Shown here: piece by piece, positions 45,379-53,296 of the stretch
Layout of the letters: each line of letters begins with the position of its first letter
Position numbering within the stretch: the stretch's first letter is position 1
DNA from: Muricoccus harenae
Lineage (GTDB): Bacteria; Pseudomonadota; Alphaproteobacteria; Acetobacterales; Acetobacteraceae
Assembly (NCBI RefSeq): GCF_009848505.1
Contig: NZ_WWDL01000003.1
Span: 141,885 to 205,884, forward strand
Direction of reading: 5' to 3'
Length of the DNA stretch: 64,000 nt
Notes under the pieces: generated by a model
The model's input: the letters and a program-made list of their open reading frames with translations, nothing else
Databases searched by the model: none
Told to the model about the DNA's origin: nothing
Made by a program: the position numbers and the translations under genes

Positions 45379-46500
45379 ATGACTCTCGAACGCCGCGTCG
45401 TTCTCGGCGCATCCTTGTGCCTTCCAGCGCTCCTGGCATCACGCGGCGCCCTGGCCCAGGCGCGAACCGTCCGGATCGGGATGGTGGGGCCGCTGACCGG
45501 CGCCAACGCCACCTTCGGCGCGCAGATGCGCGAAGGCGCGACCCAGGCGGTGACCGATATCAACGCCGCCGGCGGCGTCCTCGGCCAGCAAGTGGTGCTG
45601 GAGACGGGCGACGATGCCTGCGACCCGCGCCAGGCGGTTTCGGTCGCCAACCAACTGGCGGGGCGCCAGGTGCGGGTGGTGATCGGGCATTACTGCTCCG
45701 GCTCCTCCATCCCGGCGAGCAAGGTCTATACGGAGGAAGGCGTGCTGCAGATCAGCCCCGCCTCCACCAACCCGCGCTACACCGACGAGGGCGCCTGGAA
45801 CACCTTCCGCACCTGCGGGCGGGACGACCAGCAGGGCTCGATCGCCGGCAAGTACATCGCCGACACCTACAAGGGGAAGCGGATCGCCGTTCTTCACGAC
45901 AACTCCGCCTATGGCAAAGGCCTGGCGGACGAGACGAAGAAGGCGATGAACGCCGCCGGCACGACCGAGGCGATCTACGCCGCCTACACCCCGGGCGAGC
46001 GCGACTACAATGCGGTGGTGTCGCGGCTGAAGGCCGCGAATGTCGATGTCATCTATGTCGGGGGCTATCACACCGAGGCCGGGCTGATCGTGCGCCAGGC
46101 CAAGGAGCAGGGCATGAACGTCACGCTCATCGGTGGCGACGCGCTGATGACGAACGAATTCTGGCAGATCAGCGGCGCGGCTGGAGAGGGCACGCTGATG
46201 ACCTTCTCCTCCGATCCGCGCAAGCGCCCGACGGCGGCCGAGGTGGTGGCGCGCTTCAAGGCCCGCAACGTCGATCCTGAGGGCTTCGTGCTCTATACCT
46301 ATGCCGCGACGCAGATCTGGGCCGAGGCCGCAAAGAGGGCCAATTCGGTCGAGCCGCGCAGGGTCGCGGAGACGATGAAGGCGAGCGGGCCCTGGCAGAC
46401 AGTGCTTGGCCCGATCAGCTTCGACCGCAAGGGCGACGTCACCGTGCCGGACTATGTTTTCTATGTCTGGAAGAACGGCACCTACGCCGAGATCTCTTGA
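45379..46500 (+). CDS. livK: Branched-chain amino acid-type ABC transporter substrate-binding protein
   Basis: A 373-aa periplasmic binding protein of the Leu/Ile/Val family. Signal peptide MTLERRVVLGASLCLPALLA then SRGALAQA. Fold blocks: VRIGMVGPLTGANATFGAQM, GGVLGQQVVLETGDDACDPR, GHYCSGSSIPASKVYTEEGV, LQISPASTNPRYTD and TPGERDYNAVVSRLKAANVD. It is the natural partner of LivHMGF 2.5 kb upstream on the same strand. ATG 45379. The ligand could differ from branched-chain amino acids. Confidence 0.92.
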   Translation: MTLERRVVLGASLCLPALLASRGALAQARTVRIGMVGPLTGANATFGAQMREGATQAVTDINAAGGVLGQQVVLETGDDACDPRQAVSVANQLAGRQVRVVIGHYCSGSSIPASKVYTEEGVLQISPASTNPRYTDEGAWNTFRTCGRDDQQGSIAGKYIADTYKGKRIAVLHDNSAYGKGLADETKKAMNAAGTTEAIYAAYTPGERDYNAVVSRLKAANVDVIYVGGYHTEAGLIVRQAKEQGMNVTLIGGDALMTNEFWQISGAAGEGTLMTFSSDPRKRPTAAEVVARFKARNVDPEGFVLYTYAATQIWAEAAKRANSVEPRRVAETMKASGPWQTVLGPISFDRKGDVTVPDYVFYVWKNGTYAEIS

Positions 46501-46559
46501 TCCGCGTGGGGCCGGCACCCATCTCCCGCTTCGTCAACAGCATGAAAGGAGGTGATCCG

Positions 46560-46619
46560 GTGTCTCATCGCATCAACCAGGTCTTCGCGTCCGCCACCCG
46601 GATCACCGTCGGCGCCTAA
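46560..46619 (+). CDS. Tiny ORF (19 codons) with an extreme Shine-Dalgarno match
   Basis: A GTG at 46560 opens a 19-residue frame, MSHRINQVFASATRITVGA, ending at TAA 46617-46619. It is preceded at 46545-46558 by AAAGGAGGTGATCC, complementary over 14 bases to the usual 16S rRNA 3' end, with GGAGG 7 bp from the GTG. An ATG at 46542 in the same frame would give 25 residues but would put the SD inside the ORF. A strong hairpin terminator follows at 46670. It sits 59 bp after livK. No homology is recognised; it may be a leader peptide, a small protein, or a fortuitous frame. Confidence 0.4.
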   Translation: MSHRINQVFASATRITVGA

Positions 46620-46669
46620 CTCCGACGGGTCACCGGAAGACGCGGGCCGCGAACCGGCCACGCGATGGG

Positions 46670-46699
46670 AAGGCCCTGGCGGGAGACCGCCGGGGCCTT
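46670..46699 (+). terminator. Strong intrinsic terminator-like hairpin
   Basis: AAGGCCCTGGCGG (46670-46682) pairs over 13 bp (one G-T) with 46687-46699 around the loop GAGA, followed by CTG rather than a T-run. It closes the livK plus tiny ORF unit. Confidence 0.75.
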
Positions 46700-46840
46700 C
46701 TGCGCATCTGGGGGTCCGGATGTCCCTTCGTGGCTTGCAGGCCACGCTGCGCGTCCCGCGCCATACTTCCGGGCAACCCATCCTGGGCATACCCGTTGCC
46801 CCGCGAGAACCATCATGGTTCGAAATAAGGGACGCACGGC

Positions 46841-47758
46841 ATGTCCGGCTACAACCAGTCACAACACACATCTACCCAGCCCACGGTCGCCACGCGGGCG
46901 CCGGAGGGTGCGCCGGTGCTGCGGCACCGCATCTCCTGGGGCGCTATCCTGGCGGGGGCGCTGGTCGCCATCGCGGTCGGCGCCTCGCTCAACGTGCTTG
47001 GCTTCGCCATCGGGGTGACCACGGTGGACGTCCAGGCGCGCGAGACGCCTTCCGCCACCACCCTCGGAATCGCGGGCAGCATCTGGATCCTGGTCTCGAA
47101 CCTGCTCGGCCTGGCGCTGGGTGGCTATACGGCCGCACGGCTCTCCGGCACGGCGGACGAGCATGACGGAACGCTGCATGGCGCGGCGGTTTGGGCCACC
47201 GCCTTCCTCGTTTCGGCGGTGCTGCTGGGCAGCATGGTCTCGGGTGCGGCGCATACCGCGACCAACGCGCTTTCCGGGGTCATGAGCGGGGTCGGTCAGG
47301 CCGCTGGGCAGGCGGCGCAGGCCGCGGCGCCGCAGGTGGATACCGACGCCCTTGTGGAGCGGGCGCGCGTCGCCCTTTCCGGCCCGAGCGACCCGGCACG
47401 GATGACGCCGGAGCAGCGCGGGGCGGAGATCAGCACCCTGGTGGGTAAGCGGGTGGCGAATGGCAACCTCTCCGACGCCGACCGCACCCGGCTGAACCAG
47501 TTGGTCGCGGCCGAGGCCGGGATCCCCGAGCAGGAGGCCGCGAGCCGCGTGCAGGCCTATGAGGCCGAGGCGCAGCGTGTGGCGCAGGAGACGGAGCAGA
47601 AGGCGCGCGAGGCGGCGGATACCGCAGCCAAGGCAGCCGCCATGGCCGCCTTCTGGGTCTTCGCGGCGCTGGTACTCGGTGCGGGGGCGGCGATCATCGG
47701 CGCGCGCACTGGGACGCGGGACATGGTCCACCTCGCCGGGCGTCGCCCGGTCGCCTGA
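46841..47758 (+). CDS. Membrane protein of unknown function with long helical insert
   Basis: A 305-aa protein. After a polar 28-residue N-terminus come three transmembrane helices: WGAILAGALVAIAVGASLNV (32-55), GIAGSIWILVSNLLGLALGG (76-96) and a third near 108-130 (AAVWATAFLVSAVLLGSMVS). Residues about 140-265 are a charged, Ala/Glu-rich, heptad-like helix region, and a fourth helix (AAFWVFAALVLGAGAAIIGA) ends the protein. The GxxxG-like packing and central insert resemble uncharacterised small alphaproteobacterial envelope proteins. A 7-bp inverted repeat GAACCAT/ATGGTTC (46807-46821) lies just upstream. No function assigned. Confidence 0.65.
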   Translation: MSGYNQSQHTSTQPTVATRAPEGAPVLRHRISWGAILAGALVAIAVGASLNVLGFAIGVTTVDVQARETPSATTLGIAGSIWILVSNLLGLALGGYTAARLSGTADEHDGTLHGAAVWATAFLVSAVLLGSMVSGAAHTATNALSGVMSGVGQAAGQAAQAAAPQVDTDALVERARVALSGPSDPARMTPEQRGAEISTLVGKRVANGNLSDADRTRLNQLVAAEAGIPEQEAASRVQAYEAEAQRVAQETEQKAREAADTAAKAAAMAAFWVFAALVLGAGAAIIGARTGTRDMVHLAGRRPVA

Positions 47759-47853
47759 CCACCAGCCGTAGTCACCAATGGGCGTGCGGCCAGTGGCCGC
47801 GCGCCAAGCGCTTCCGGCACCGGTGTCCGAAGGGAGGCCGGTGCCGGCTTATG

Positions 47854-48351
47854 TCAGCCCGGCAGTCCGACCGGGTGGTAGTTGCGCGAGAACCAGATAA
47901 GCGCCGGGCGCGCCGTGCCGAGGCGGATGGCGCGGACCTGGGCGAACATCACGCTATGGGTGCCCTTCTCCAACACTTCCTCCACAACGCAGTCGAGGGC
48001 CGCGACGGCATCCTCGAGCACCGGGGCGCCGGTGGCCAGGGTGGTCCAGCTGCCCTCGCTGAACCGGGTCGCCTGATCGGCACCGGTGAAGCCGGCGAAG
48101 AGGTTGGACAGGCTCTGGTCCTCGCCTGAGAGGACGTTCACGCAGAGGACCCCATTCGCCTTGGCGGCCGGGTTGAGGCTGCTGTTGCGGTTCATGCAGA
48201 CGAGCAGAGTGGGCGGCGAATCCGTCACGCTGCAGACGGCGCTGGCGGTGATGCCGACGCGCCCGCCGGCAGGGCCATCGGTGGTCACGATCGTCACGGC
48301 GGCACCGAGACGCGCCATGGCATCGCGGAATTCCTGACGGTTCGGCTCCAT
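47854..48351 (-). CDS. Flavin reductase domain protein (HpaC/RutF-like)
   Basis: A 165-aa NAD(P)H:flavin oxidoreductase supplying FMNH2 or FADH2 to two-component monooxygenases. Typical blocks: FRDAMARLGAAVTIVTTDGP, GRVGITASAVCSVTDSPPTL then LVCMNRNSS, NPAAKANGVLCVNVLSGEDQ and a C-terminal GTHSVMFAQVRAIRL. The start is ATG 48351. No monooxygenase gene is adjacent; it is divergent from the exported hydrolase-like gene and converges on the membrane protein gene. Confidence 0.87.
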   Translation of the reverse strand: MEPNRQEFRDAMARLGAAVTIVTTDGPAGGRVGITASAVCSVTDSPPTLLVCMNRNSSLNPAAKANGVLCVNVLSGEDQSLSNLFAGFTGADQATRFSEGSWTTLATGAPVLEDAVAALDCVVEEVLEKGTHSVMFAQVRAIRLGTARPALIWFSRNYHPVGLPG

Positions 48352-48481
48352 GGCGGCACTTCCCTCTCGACCGGCGGTCAGTCCGGTATCGCCCCGTTCG
48401 GTCGGATTTCATAGGCCAGGGGCAGTACAGGATATGGGGCCGGCTGGTGCGCTGCCGCAGGGGCGGCCCTAGATGCGGGGG

Positions 48482-49723
48482 ATGAGCCCGTCCGATTTCG
48501 CCAATCGCCTTACCCCTGCCCTCCCCCGCCGCGCCGCGCTTGCCATGCCGCTCCTGGGCATGGCCGCCGCGCGAGCCGGAGCGGCGGGGGGGGCGCCGGC
48601 CTGGTCCGCGCTGGCACGGGATGCGCTGGCGCCGATCCGCGGCGCCTTGGCCGCGGCCGAGGGCCCGGTGCTGCTGAAATCCTTTACCACCGAGCGGCAC
48701 GAGGATTTCGACCGCGTCCATGCCGAGGTGGCCTTCACCTATGACAATGCCCTGGCGGGGCTGGCGCTGCTGGCGGGCGGGGATCGGGCGCTTGCGGCCC
48801 GGATCGCCGAGGCGCTGCGCCTGGCGCAGGAGCAGGATCGCCATTGGCGGGATGGCCGGCTGCGGAACGCCTATCCGGCCGGGCGGGTCTACCCGGAGGC
48901 GCCGCGGAGCATGCGTCCGCCCGGCTGGTGGGACGCGGCGCGGGGGCAATGGCTGGAGGATGGCTACCAGGCTGGCAGTGCGGCAGGCCCGGCGGCCTTC
49001 GCCATGCTGCTCTGGACGGCCCTGGGGGACCCGCCCTTCCGGCAGGCCGCGGAGCGCACGGCGGATTGGCTGGAAGGGTTGCGTGGGCCAGCGGGGTATC
49101 GCGGCGGGACGATCGGGCATGAGCCGGCGCCGGCTGCGCTGCCCTGGGTGAGCACGGAGCAGAACCTGGACCTGGCGGTGGCGTTCGGACGGCTCGGCCG
49201 TGCGGAAGCTGCGGCGCATGCGGCGGGCTTCGTGCGCTCCATGTGGCAGAAGCCGGAGGGGCGCTTCGCCATGGGGCTGGCCCCGGACGGTTCGGTGAAT
49301 GCGGGCAGTGCGCTGGATGCCAATCTCTGGCCGCCGCTGGCCTGGCCGGAACATGGGCTTGAGACGGCGCTGGACTGGGTGCTGGCGCGGCACGGCCTGC
49401 CGGCGGGGGCGCCGCCCGAAGAGATGGACGGGCTGGACTTCAACGACGACCGCGACGGCATTTGGCTGGAGGGCACCGCCCAGGCCGCGCTGCTGCTGCG
49501 ACGGCTGGGGCGGGAGGCGCTAGCGGAGCGCTTCGCCGTAACGCTGGCCCGGCATCGGCGGCCGGATGGCTGGATTGCAGCGGCCAGCCTGCCCTGGCTG
49601 ACCACCGGGCTCGGCACCGGGCTGCGGCCGGGAGCGGCGGATTTCCTCTATCCGGCGCGGGGGCATCTGGCGGCGAATGCCTGGGCGGCGCTGGCCGGGC
49701 TGGATGCGAGCCCCTTCGGGTGA
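48482..49723 (+). CDS. Exported protein with six-hairpin (alpha/alpha toroid) character
   Basis: A 413-aa protein with a signal peptide (RLTPALPRRAALAMPLLGMA then AARAGA). The rest has repeating helical pairs with landmarks of glycoside hydrolase-like toroids: AEVAFTYDNALAGLALLAGG, GYQAGSAAGPAAFAMLLWTA, PWVSTEQNLDLAVAFGRLGR, SVNAGSALDANLWPPLA, and WLEGTAQAALLLRRLGR near the end. Asp/Glu in TYDNA and STEQN are candidate active-site residues. The fold assignment is by pattern only. ATG 48482 is preferred; 48473 would add three residues. Divergent from the flavin reductase. Substrate unknown, possibly envelope or exported polysaccharide. Confidence 0.6.
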   Translation: MSPSDFANRLTPALPRRAALAMPLLGMAAARAGAAGGAPAWSALARDALAPIRGALAAAEGPVLLKSFTTERHEDFDRVHAEVAFTYDNALAGLALLAGGDRALAARIAEALRLAQEQDRHWRDGRLRNAYPAGRVYPEAPRSMRPPGWWDAARGQWLEDGYQAGSAAGPAAFAMLLWTALGDPPFRQAAERTADWLEGLRGPAGYRGGTIGHEPAPAALPWVSTEQNLDLAVAFGRLGRAEAAAHAAGFVRSMWQKPEGRFAMGLAPDGSVNAGSALDANLWPPLAWPEHGLETALDWVLARHGLPAGAPPEEMDGLDFNDDRDGIWLEGTAQAALLLRRLGREALAERFAVTLARHRRPDGWIAAASLPWLTTGLGTGLRPGAADFLYPARGHLAANAWAALAGLDASPFG

Positions 49724-49748
49724 GGCCGAGTGCCATCGGGTTGCCACC

Positions 49749-50294
49749 CTAAACGGGGACCGTGTTGGCCAGCCAGTCTGCGCGCTCCAGACTGTACCAG
49801 ACATGCCGGTGCAACCTGTGGTCCGGCGGCAGGCGCGGATGGCCGAAGCAGCCGGCGCGGCGCATGCCGAGCCGCTCCATCATGCGCCAGGAGCGCTCGT
49901 TCACCGGTGCGGTGAAGGCGACGATCCGGTCCAGGCCGAGGGCGCCGAAGCCTTCCGCAAGGGCGAGGCGCGCGGCTTCGGTTGCCAGACCACGGCCCTG
50001 GAAGTCGGGGCGGAAGCGCCAGGCGATTTCCACCGCCGGGGTAAAACTCGCCTCGAAGGAGACGTGGAAGAGGCCGCACAGGCCCGCCAGTTCGCCCTCG
50101 GCCTCCACCGCGCGGGCGCCGAAGCCATAGGTGGCGTGATGGGCCAGGAAGCGGTCCATCAGGGCATCAGATTCGGTGCGGGAGAGCGGCGCCGGGAAGT
50201 GGTGCATCACCTCCGGATCGGCGTTCATGGCGGCGAAGGGCGCGCGGTCGGATTCGCGCCAGTTCCGCAGGATCACGCGCGGCAATGTCGTCAT
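49749..50294 (-). CDS. GNAT family N-acetyltransferase (RimJ/RimL type)
   Basis: A 181-aa acetyltransferase. RVILRNWRESDRAPFAAMNA starts the RimJ-like fold, then HHFPAPLSRTESDALMDRFL, the VEIAWRFRPDFQGRGLATEA acetyl-CoA loop region (FQGRGLATEA), and IVAFTAPVNERSWRMMERLG with the conserved Asn-x-x-S. LPPDHRLHRHVWYSLER ends it. ATG 50294. It converges on the exported hydrolase-like gene and is divergent from the CoA-transferase pair. Likely acetylates protein N-termini or a small molecule. Confidence 0.87.
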   Translation of the reverse strand: MTTLPRVILRNWRESDRAPFAAMNADPEVMHHFPAPLSRTESDALMDRFLAHHATYGFGARAVEAEGELAGLCGLFHVSFEASFTPAVEIAWRFRPDFQGRGLATEAARLALAEGFGALGLDRIVAFTAPVNERSWRMMERLGMRRAGCFGHPRLPPDHRLHRHVWYSLERADWLANTVPV

Positions 50295-50412
50295 CACCCC
50301 TCCCCTGGACCTCGCCCCTGGCGCCTGGGGCCTCGCCCGAGGTGGAGGCGGGGGTTTGCAGCGGGTGCAAGCGAGGGGAAAATGCGCCAGCTTAGCCGCC
50401 GGAGGAAATAGC

Positions 50413-51240
50413 ATGACCCAAGCGAGCCTGGAGGCCCTGGCGGCCAGCGTGCCGGATGGCGCGTTGCTGGCGCTGCCACCGGATAATTCCCTGCCCTCGG
50501 TGGCGCTGGCCAAGGCGCTTATGCGGCGCGGAGCCAAGGGGCTGCGGCTGCTCGGCGTGCCTGTCTCCGGCTTTGCGACCGACCTGCTGATCGGCGCCGG
50601 CTGCGTGGCGGAGGTGCAGACGAGCGCGGTGTCGCTCGGCGAGGCCGGATTCGCGCCGCGCTTCTCAGCAGCAGTGAAGGCGGGAACGATCCTGCTGCGC
50701 GATGCCACCTGCCCCGCCATCCACACCATGCTGCAGGCCGCCGAGAAGGGTGTGCCCTTCATGCCGCTGCGCGGGGTAGTCGGCAGCGACATTCTCGCGC
50801 ACCGGCCGGACTGGCGCGTGGTGCAGAACCCGTTTTCCGAGACGCCGGACCCGATCCTGCTGCTCCCGGCGCTGCAGCCGGACGTGGCGGCGGTGCATGC
50901 GGTGATGGCCGATGAGGCGGGGAATGTCTGGGTCGGTCGGCGGCGCGAATGCGCGACGCTGGCCCATGCCTCGCGCCGCCTGCTGGTGACGGTGGAGCGG
51001 GTGGTGCCCGGCAACATGCTGGAGGATGAGCGGCTGGCGCCGGGGGTGATTTCGGCGACTTATGTGGAAGCCTTCGCCGTGGCGGAGCGCGGCGCGCATC
51101 CGGTGGCGCTGCTGGACGAATATGGCTTCGATGCCGGTTATGTCGCTGCCTATGCGCGGGCCGCGCGGACCGAGGAGGGCTTCCGCGCCTGGGCGGAGGA
51201 GCATGTCTTCAACCGCATCGCGCGGGAGGCCGCGGAATGA
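50413..51240 (+). CDS. CoA-transferase family subunit A (GctA/IpdA-like)
   Basis: A 275-aa subunit of a family I CoA transferase or of the related IpdAB ring-opening hydrolases. Landmarks: NSLPSVALAKALMRRGAKGL, LIGAGCVAEVQTSAVSLGEA, GVPFMPLRGVVGSDILAHRP and VVPGNMLEDERLAPGVISAT. ATG 50413 follows GGAGGAAATAGC, a strong ribosome-binding site. Its stop overlaps the subunit B start (ATGA at 51237), so equimolar translation is expected. The substrate is a CoA ester of a dicarboxylate or ring-cleavage product; it cannot be settled here. Confidence 0.82.
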   Translation: MTQASLEALAASVPDGALLALPPDNSLPSVALAKALMRRGAKGLRLLGVPVSGFATDLLIGAGCVAEVQTSAVSLGEAGFAPRFSAAVKAGTILLRDATCPAIHTMLQAAEKGVPFMPLRGVVGSDILAHRPDWRVVQNPFSETPDPILLLPALQPDVAAVHAVMADEAGNVWVGRRRECATLAHASRRLLVTVERVVPGNMLEDERLAPGVISATYVEAFAVAERGAHPVALLDEYGFDAGYVAAYARAARTEEGFRAWAEEHVFNRIAREAAE

Positions 51241-51992
51241 GCGGCGCGGTGCAGCCCGAGGAGCGGCTGGCGGCGACGCTGGCGCGGCTGATCCTGGATC
51301 CCGCCGCGCCGCCGGTGCGGCATATCGCCGTGGGCGCGGCTTCGCCCATTCCAGCTGCGGCCTGCTGGCTGGTGGCGAAGTCCGGCCATCCGGTGCGACT
51401 GTCGCTGCTGCATAAAAGGAGCGGCAATCCCTTCACCGAGGGAACGCGAGAGTTGTTCGACCTGACAGGCCAGGGGCGGATCGATCTGTTCTTCCTCGGC
51501 GGCGGGCAGATCGACGGGCAGGCGAACATCAACCTGATCGGCACGGGCGAATGGCCCGGCGCCGGCGTGCGCTTCCCGGGCAGCTTCGGCTCGGCCTTCA
51601 TGTACTTCATGACCCCGCGCACCATCCTGTTCCGCGAGGAGCATTCGCCGCGCGTGCTGGTGCCACGCGTCGACCACGTCTCGGCGCCGGGTGTTTCGCC
51701 GCCGGAAGTGTTCCGTCGCGGCACGGCGCAGGCGCTGGTGACGGGACGTTGCGTCTTCCGCTTCGAGCCGGCGCGCGCGCGCTTCGTGCTGGAGAGTGTG
51801 CATCCGGGCGAAAGCCTGGAGACGATCCGGGCGGAGACGGGCTTCGACTTCGACGCGCCGGATCAGGTGGTGGTGACGCCGGATCCCTCGGCGGAGGAGC
51901 TGGCGCTGCTGCGCGGGGCGGTCTGCGACGAGATGGTGGAGACTTATCCGGAATTCTGTGCCCGCGTTTGGGCGCGGAAGGCGGCAGCCTAG
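51237..51992 (+). CDS. CoA-transferase family subunit B (GctB/IpdB-like)
   Basis: A 251-aa partner subunit. VRHIAVGAASPIPAAACWLV starts the fold, and LFFLGGGQIDGQANINLIG with VRFPGSFGSAF matches the beta subunit group (family glycine-rich loops). I do not find the SENG-type motif that holds the catalytic glutamate of true CoA transferases; the corresponding region reads LLHKRSGNPFTEGTREL. Loss of that motif is a feature of IpdB-type subunits, where the complex is a hydrolase. This is suggestive only. ATG 51237 overlaps subunit A's stop. Confidence 0.78.
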   Translation: MSGAVQPEERLAATLARLILDPAAPPVRHIAVGAASPIPAAACWLVAKSGHPVRLSLLHKRSGNPFTEGTRELFDLTGQGRIDLFFLGGGQIDGQANINLIGTGEWPGAGVRFPGSFGSAFMYFMTPRTILFREEHSPRVLVPRVDHVSAPGVSPPEVFRRGTAQALVTGRCVFRFEPARARFVLESVHPGESLETIRAETGFDFDAPDQVVVTPDPSAEELALLRGAVCDEMVETYPEFCARVWARKAAA

Positions 51993-52043
51993 AACGGCGC
52001 GGCGGACGGGGAAGGCACCGCGCCTTCCCCGTTCGGCGCAGCT

Positions 52044-52721
52044 TCAGCAGTCGGAACAGGTCAGCAACGGCTGGCCATGGGCTTCGCACATCTGCACGCC
52101 GCTTCCCTCCACGGGAAGATTGCGCTGCGGCGGCGTGTTGACCGAGCCGTTCATGTTCACCTTGGCATCGCCGAGGCTCCGGTTCATCAGCCGGAGATAG
52201 GCCAGCACATCGGTCGGCTCCCAGCCGGTCTGTTTGGAGAAGAAGTCCACGCTCGGCAGCTTGCCCTTGGTGCCGAGCTTCTTGACCGAGATTTGCTTGT
52301 CCGAGCCGCCGGCGCGCAGGGCGCGGATCACGGTGGTGGAGCAGTTCTTCTTGATGCTGTGGTAGGAGGCCGATTCATAGGCGTAGCCCTGCCACCACAG
52401 CTCGATCGCGCGGGTGTTCAACACGCCGTCGGCGATCTCCACCACCACATCAGCGCCGCGATGCTCATCGCGCACATCCGCCTGGTAAGTGGCGTTGCAG
52501 CGGTGCTTGACCTTGTAGATGTCGGTGGTGCCGATCAACTTGCCAAGCATCTTGGCAAGAAACGGGTTCTTCTTGTTGTCCACCATGTAATTGCGCTCAT
52601 CATCATGGGACGGCCACCAGGAGATGTATGGCCCTGCCTCGACTTGGATCGAGGAATGCCCCCAGGCGGCGCCCTCTCCGCCACGGACGTGATCCCAGGA
52701 ATAGACCCAGACCTTCGCCAT
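52044..52721 (-). CDS. Orphan protein with permuted NlpC/P60-like (papain fold) features
   Basis: A 225-aa protein. VWVYSWDHVRGGEGAAWGHS is followed by SIQV and GPYISWWPS: a His (22) in a WGHSSIQV strand followed by YISWWP. A Cys (127) comes later in HSIKKNCSTTVIRAL. His-before-Cys with NCST is the order of circularly permuted NlpC/P60 (papain-like) hydrolases. No signal peptide. The tail (about 195-225) is Asn/Pro-rich and ends MCEAHGQPLLTCSDC with three more Cys. G+C is low: I count 31 of 60 at 52561-52620 against 43 of 60 at 51661-51720, suggesting horizontal transfer. Function could be amidase, protease or acyltransferase, perhaps a secreted effector. Confidence 0.65.
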   Translation of the reverse strand: MAKVWVYSWDHVRGGEGAAWGHSSIQVEAGPYISWWPSHDDERNYMVDNKKNPFLAKMLGKLIGTTDIYKVKHRCNATYQADVRDEHRGADVVVEIADGVLNTRAIELWWQGYAYESASYHSIKKNCSTTVIRALRAGGSDKQISVKKLGTKGKLPSVDFFSKQTGWEPTDVLAYLRLMNRSLGDAKVNMNGSVNTPPQRNLPVEGSGVQMCEAHGQPLLTCSDC

Positions 52722-52831
52722 CCGGCGACCTCGCACACGAGTGCGTGAGAGCTTTGCGTGCTTTTTGGACGGCCGCTAGTTTCGAGATAGGCTATTTCCG
52801 AGACAACGCTCCATCTACTGCAACGCGTGGC

Positions 52832-52864
52832 GGCGCGAGGGCCCATCAGCAGGGACCTCGCGCC
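52832..52864 (-). terminator. Inverted repeat after the RidA gene
   Basis: GGCGCGAGG (52832-52840) pairs with CCTCGCGCC (52856-52864) around a 15-base loop, 30 bp past the stop of the RidA-type gene on the minus strand. The loop is long for an intrinsic terminator and there is no T-run. Confidence 0.45.
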
Positions 52865-52894
52865 ACGTGCCTGGGTATGGAAGTGCCGTCAGTC

Positions 52895-53284
52895 CTAGGC
52901 GAGCACCGCCACGCATTCGATCTCCAGCAGGAAGTTCGGACGCGGCAAGGAATAGACGATGGCGGTGGTGCGGGCAGGGTACTTCCCGTCCGGGAAATGC
53001 GCCGCGTAGATGCGGTTCATCTCCTCGAAATCCTCACGCCGCGTCAGCAGGACGTTCACCTTCGCCACCCGGTCCCAGCCACCGCCGGCATGCTGGAGGA
53101 TTTCGGTGATCGTCTTCATCACCTGGGTCATCTGCGCGGTGAAGTCGCCGATGGCGAGCTTGCCCTGCTCGTCATAGGCGGGAATGCCGGAGATGTAGAG
53201 CAGGTTGCCGACCTTCACCGCCGGCGAAAGCGGTGCGGCCACCTTGAACTGGCCGGGGACATGGATGTGCTCGAGCGGGGTCAT
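52895..53284 (-). CDS. RidA (YjgF/YER057c/UK114) family protein
   Basis: A 129-aa Rid-fold protein that hydrolyses reactive enamine/imine intermediates in most characterised members. Blocks: LSPAVKVGNLLYISGIPAYD, TAQMTQVMKTITEILQHAGG, VAKVNVLLTRREDFEEMNRI and the C-terminal FLLEIECVAVLA with the trimer Glu. The catalytic Arg of RidA proper (RSAVEV context) appears replaced by ARTTAIVY-like residues (PARTTAIVYSLP), retaining an Arg. ATG 53284 lies 12 bp after the Bug receptor stop on the same strand, so they are probably co-transcribed. Confidence 0.88.
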   Translation of the reverse strand: MTPLEHIHVPGQFKVAAPLSPAVKVGNLLYISGIPAYDEQGKLAIGDFTAQMTQVMKTITEILQHAGGGWDRVAKVNVLLTRREDFEEMNRIYAAHFPDGKYPARTTAIVYSLPRPNFLLEIECVAVLA

Positions 53285-53296
53285 GGTCGTTCCTGA

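Noticed and set aside
46545..46558. Fragment of a 16S rRNA gene
   Set aside because: The match is to the complement of the 16S 3' end on the coding strand of a small ORF, and only 14 bases long. It is better read as a Shine-Dalgarno sequence.
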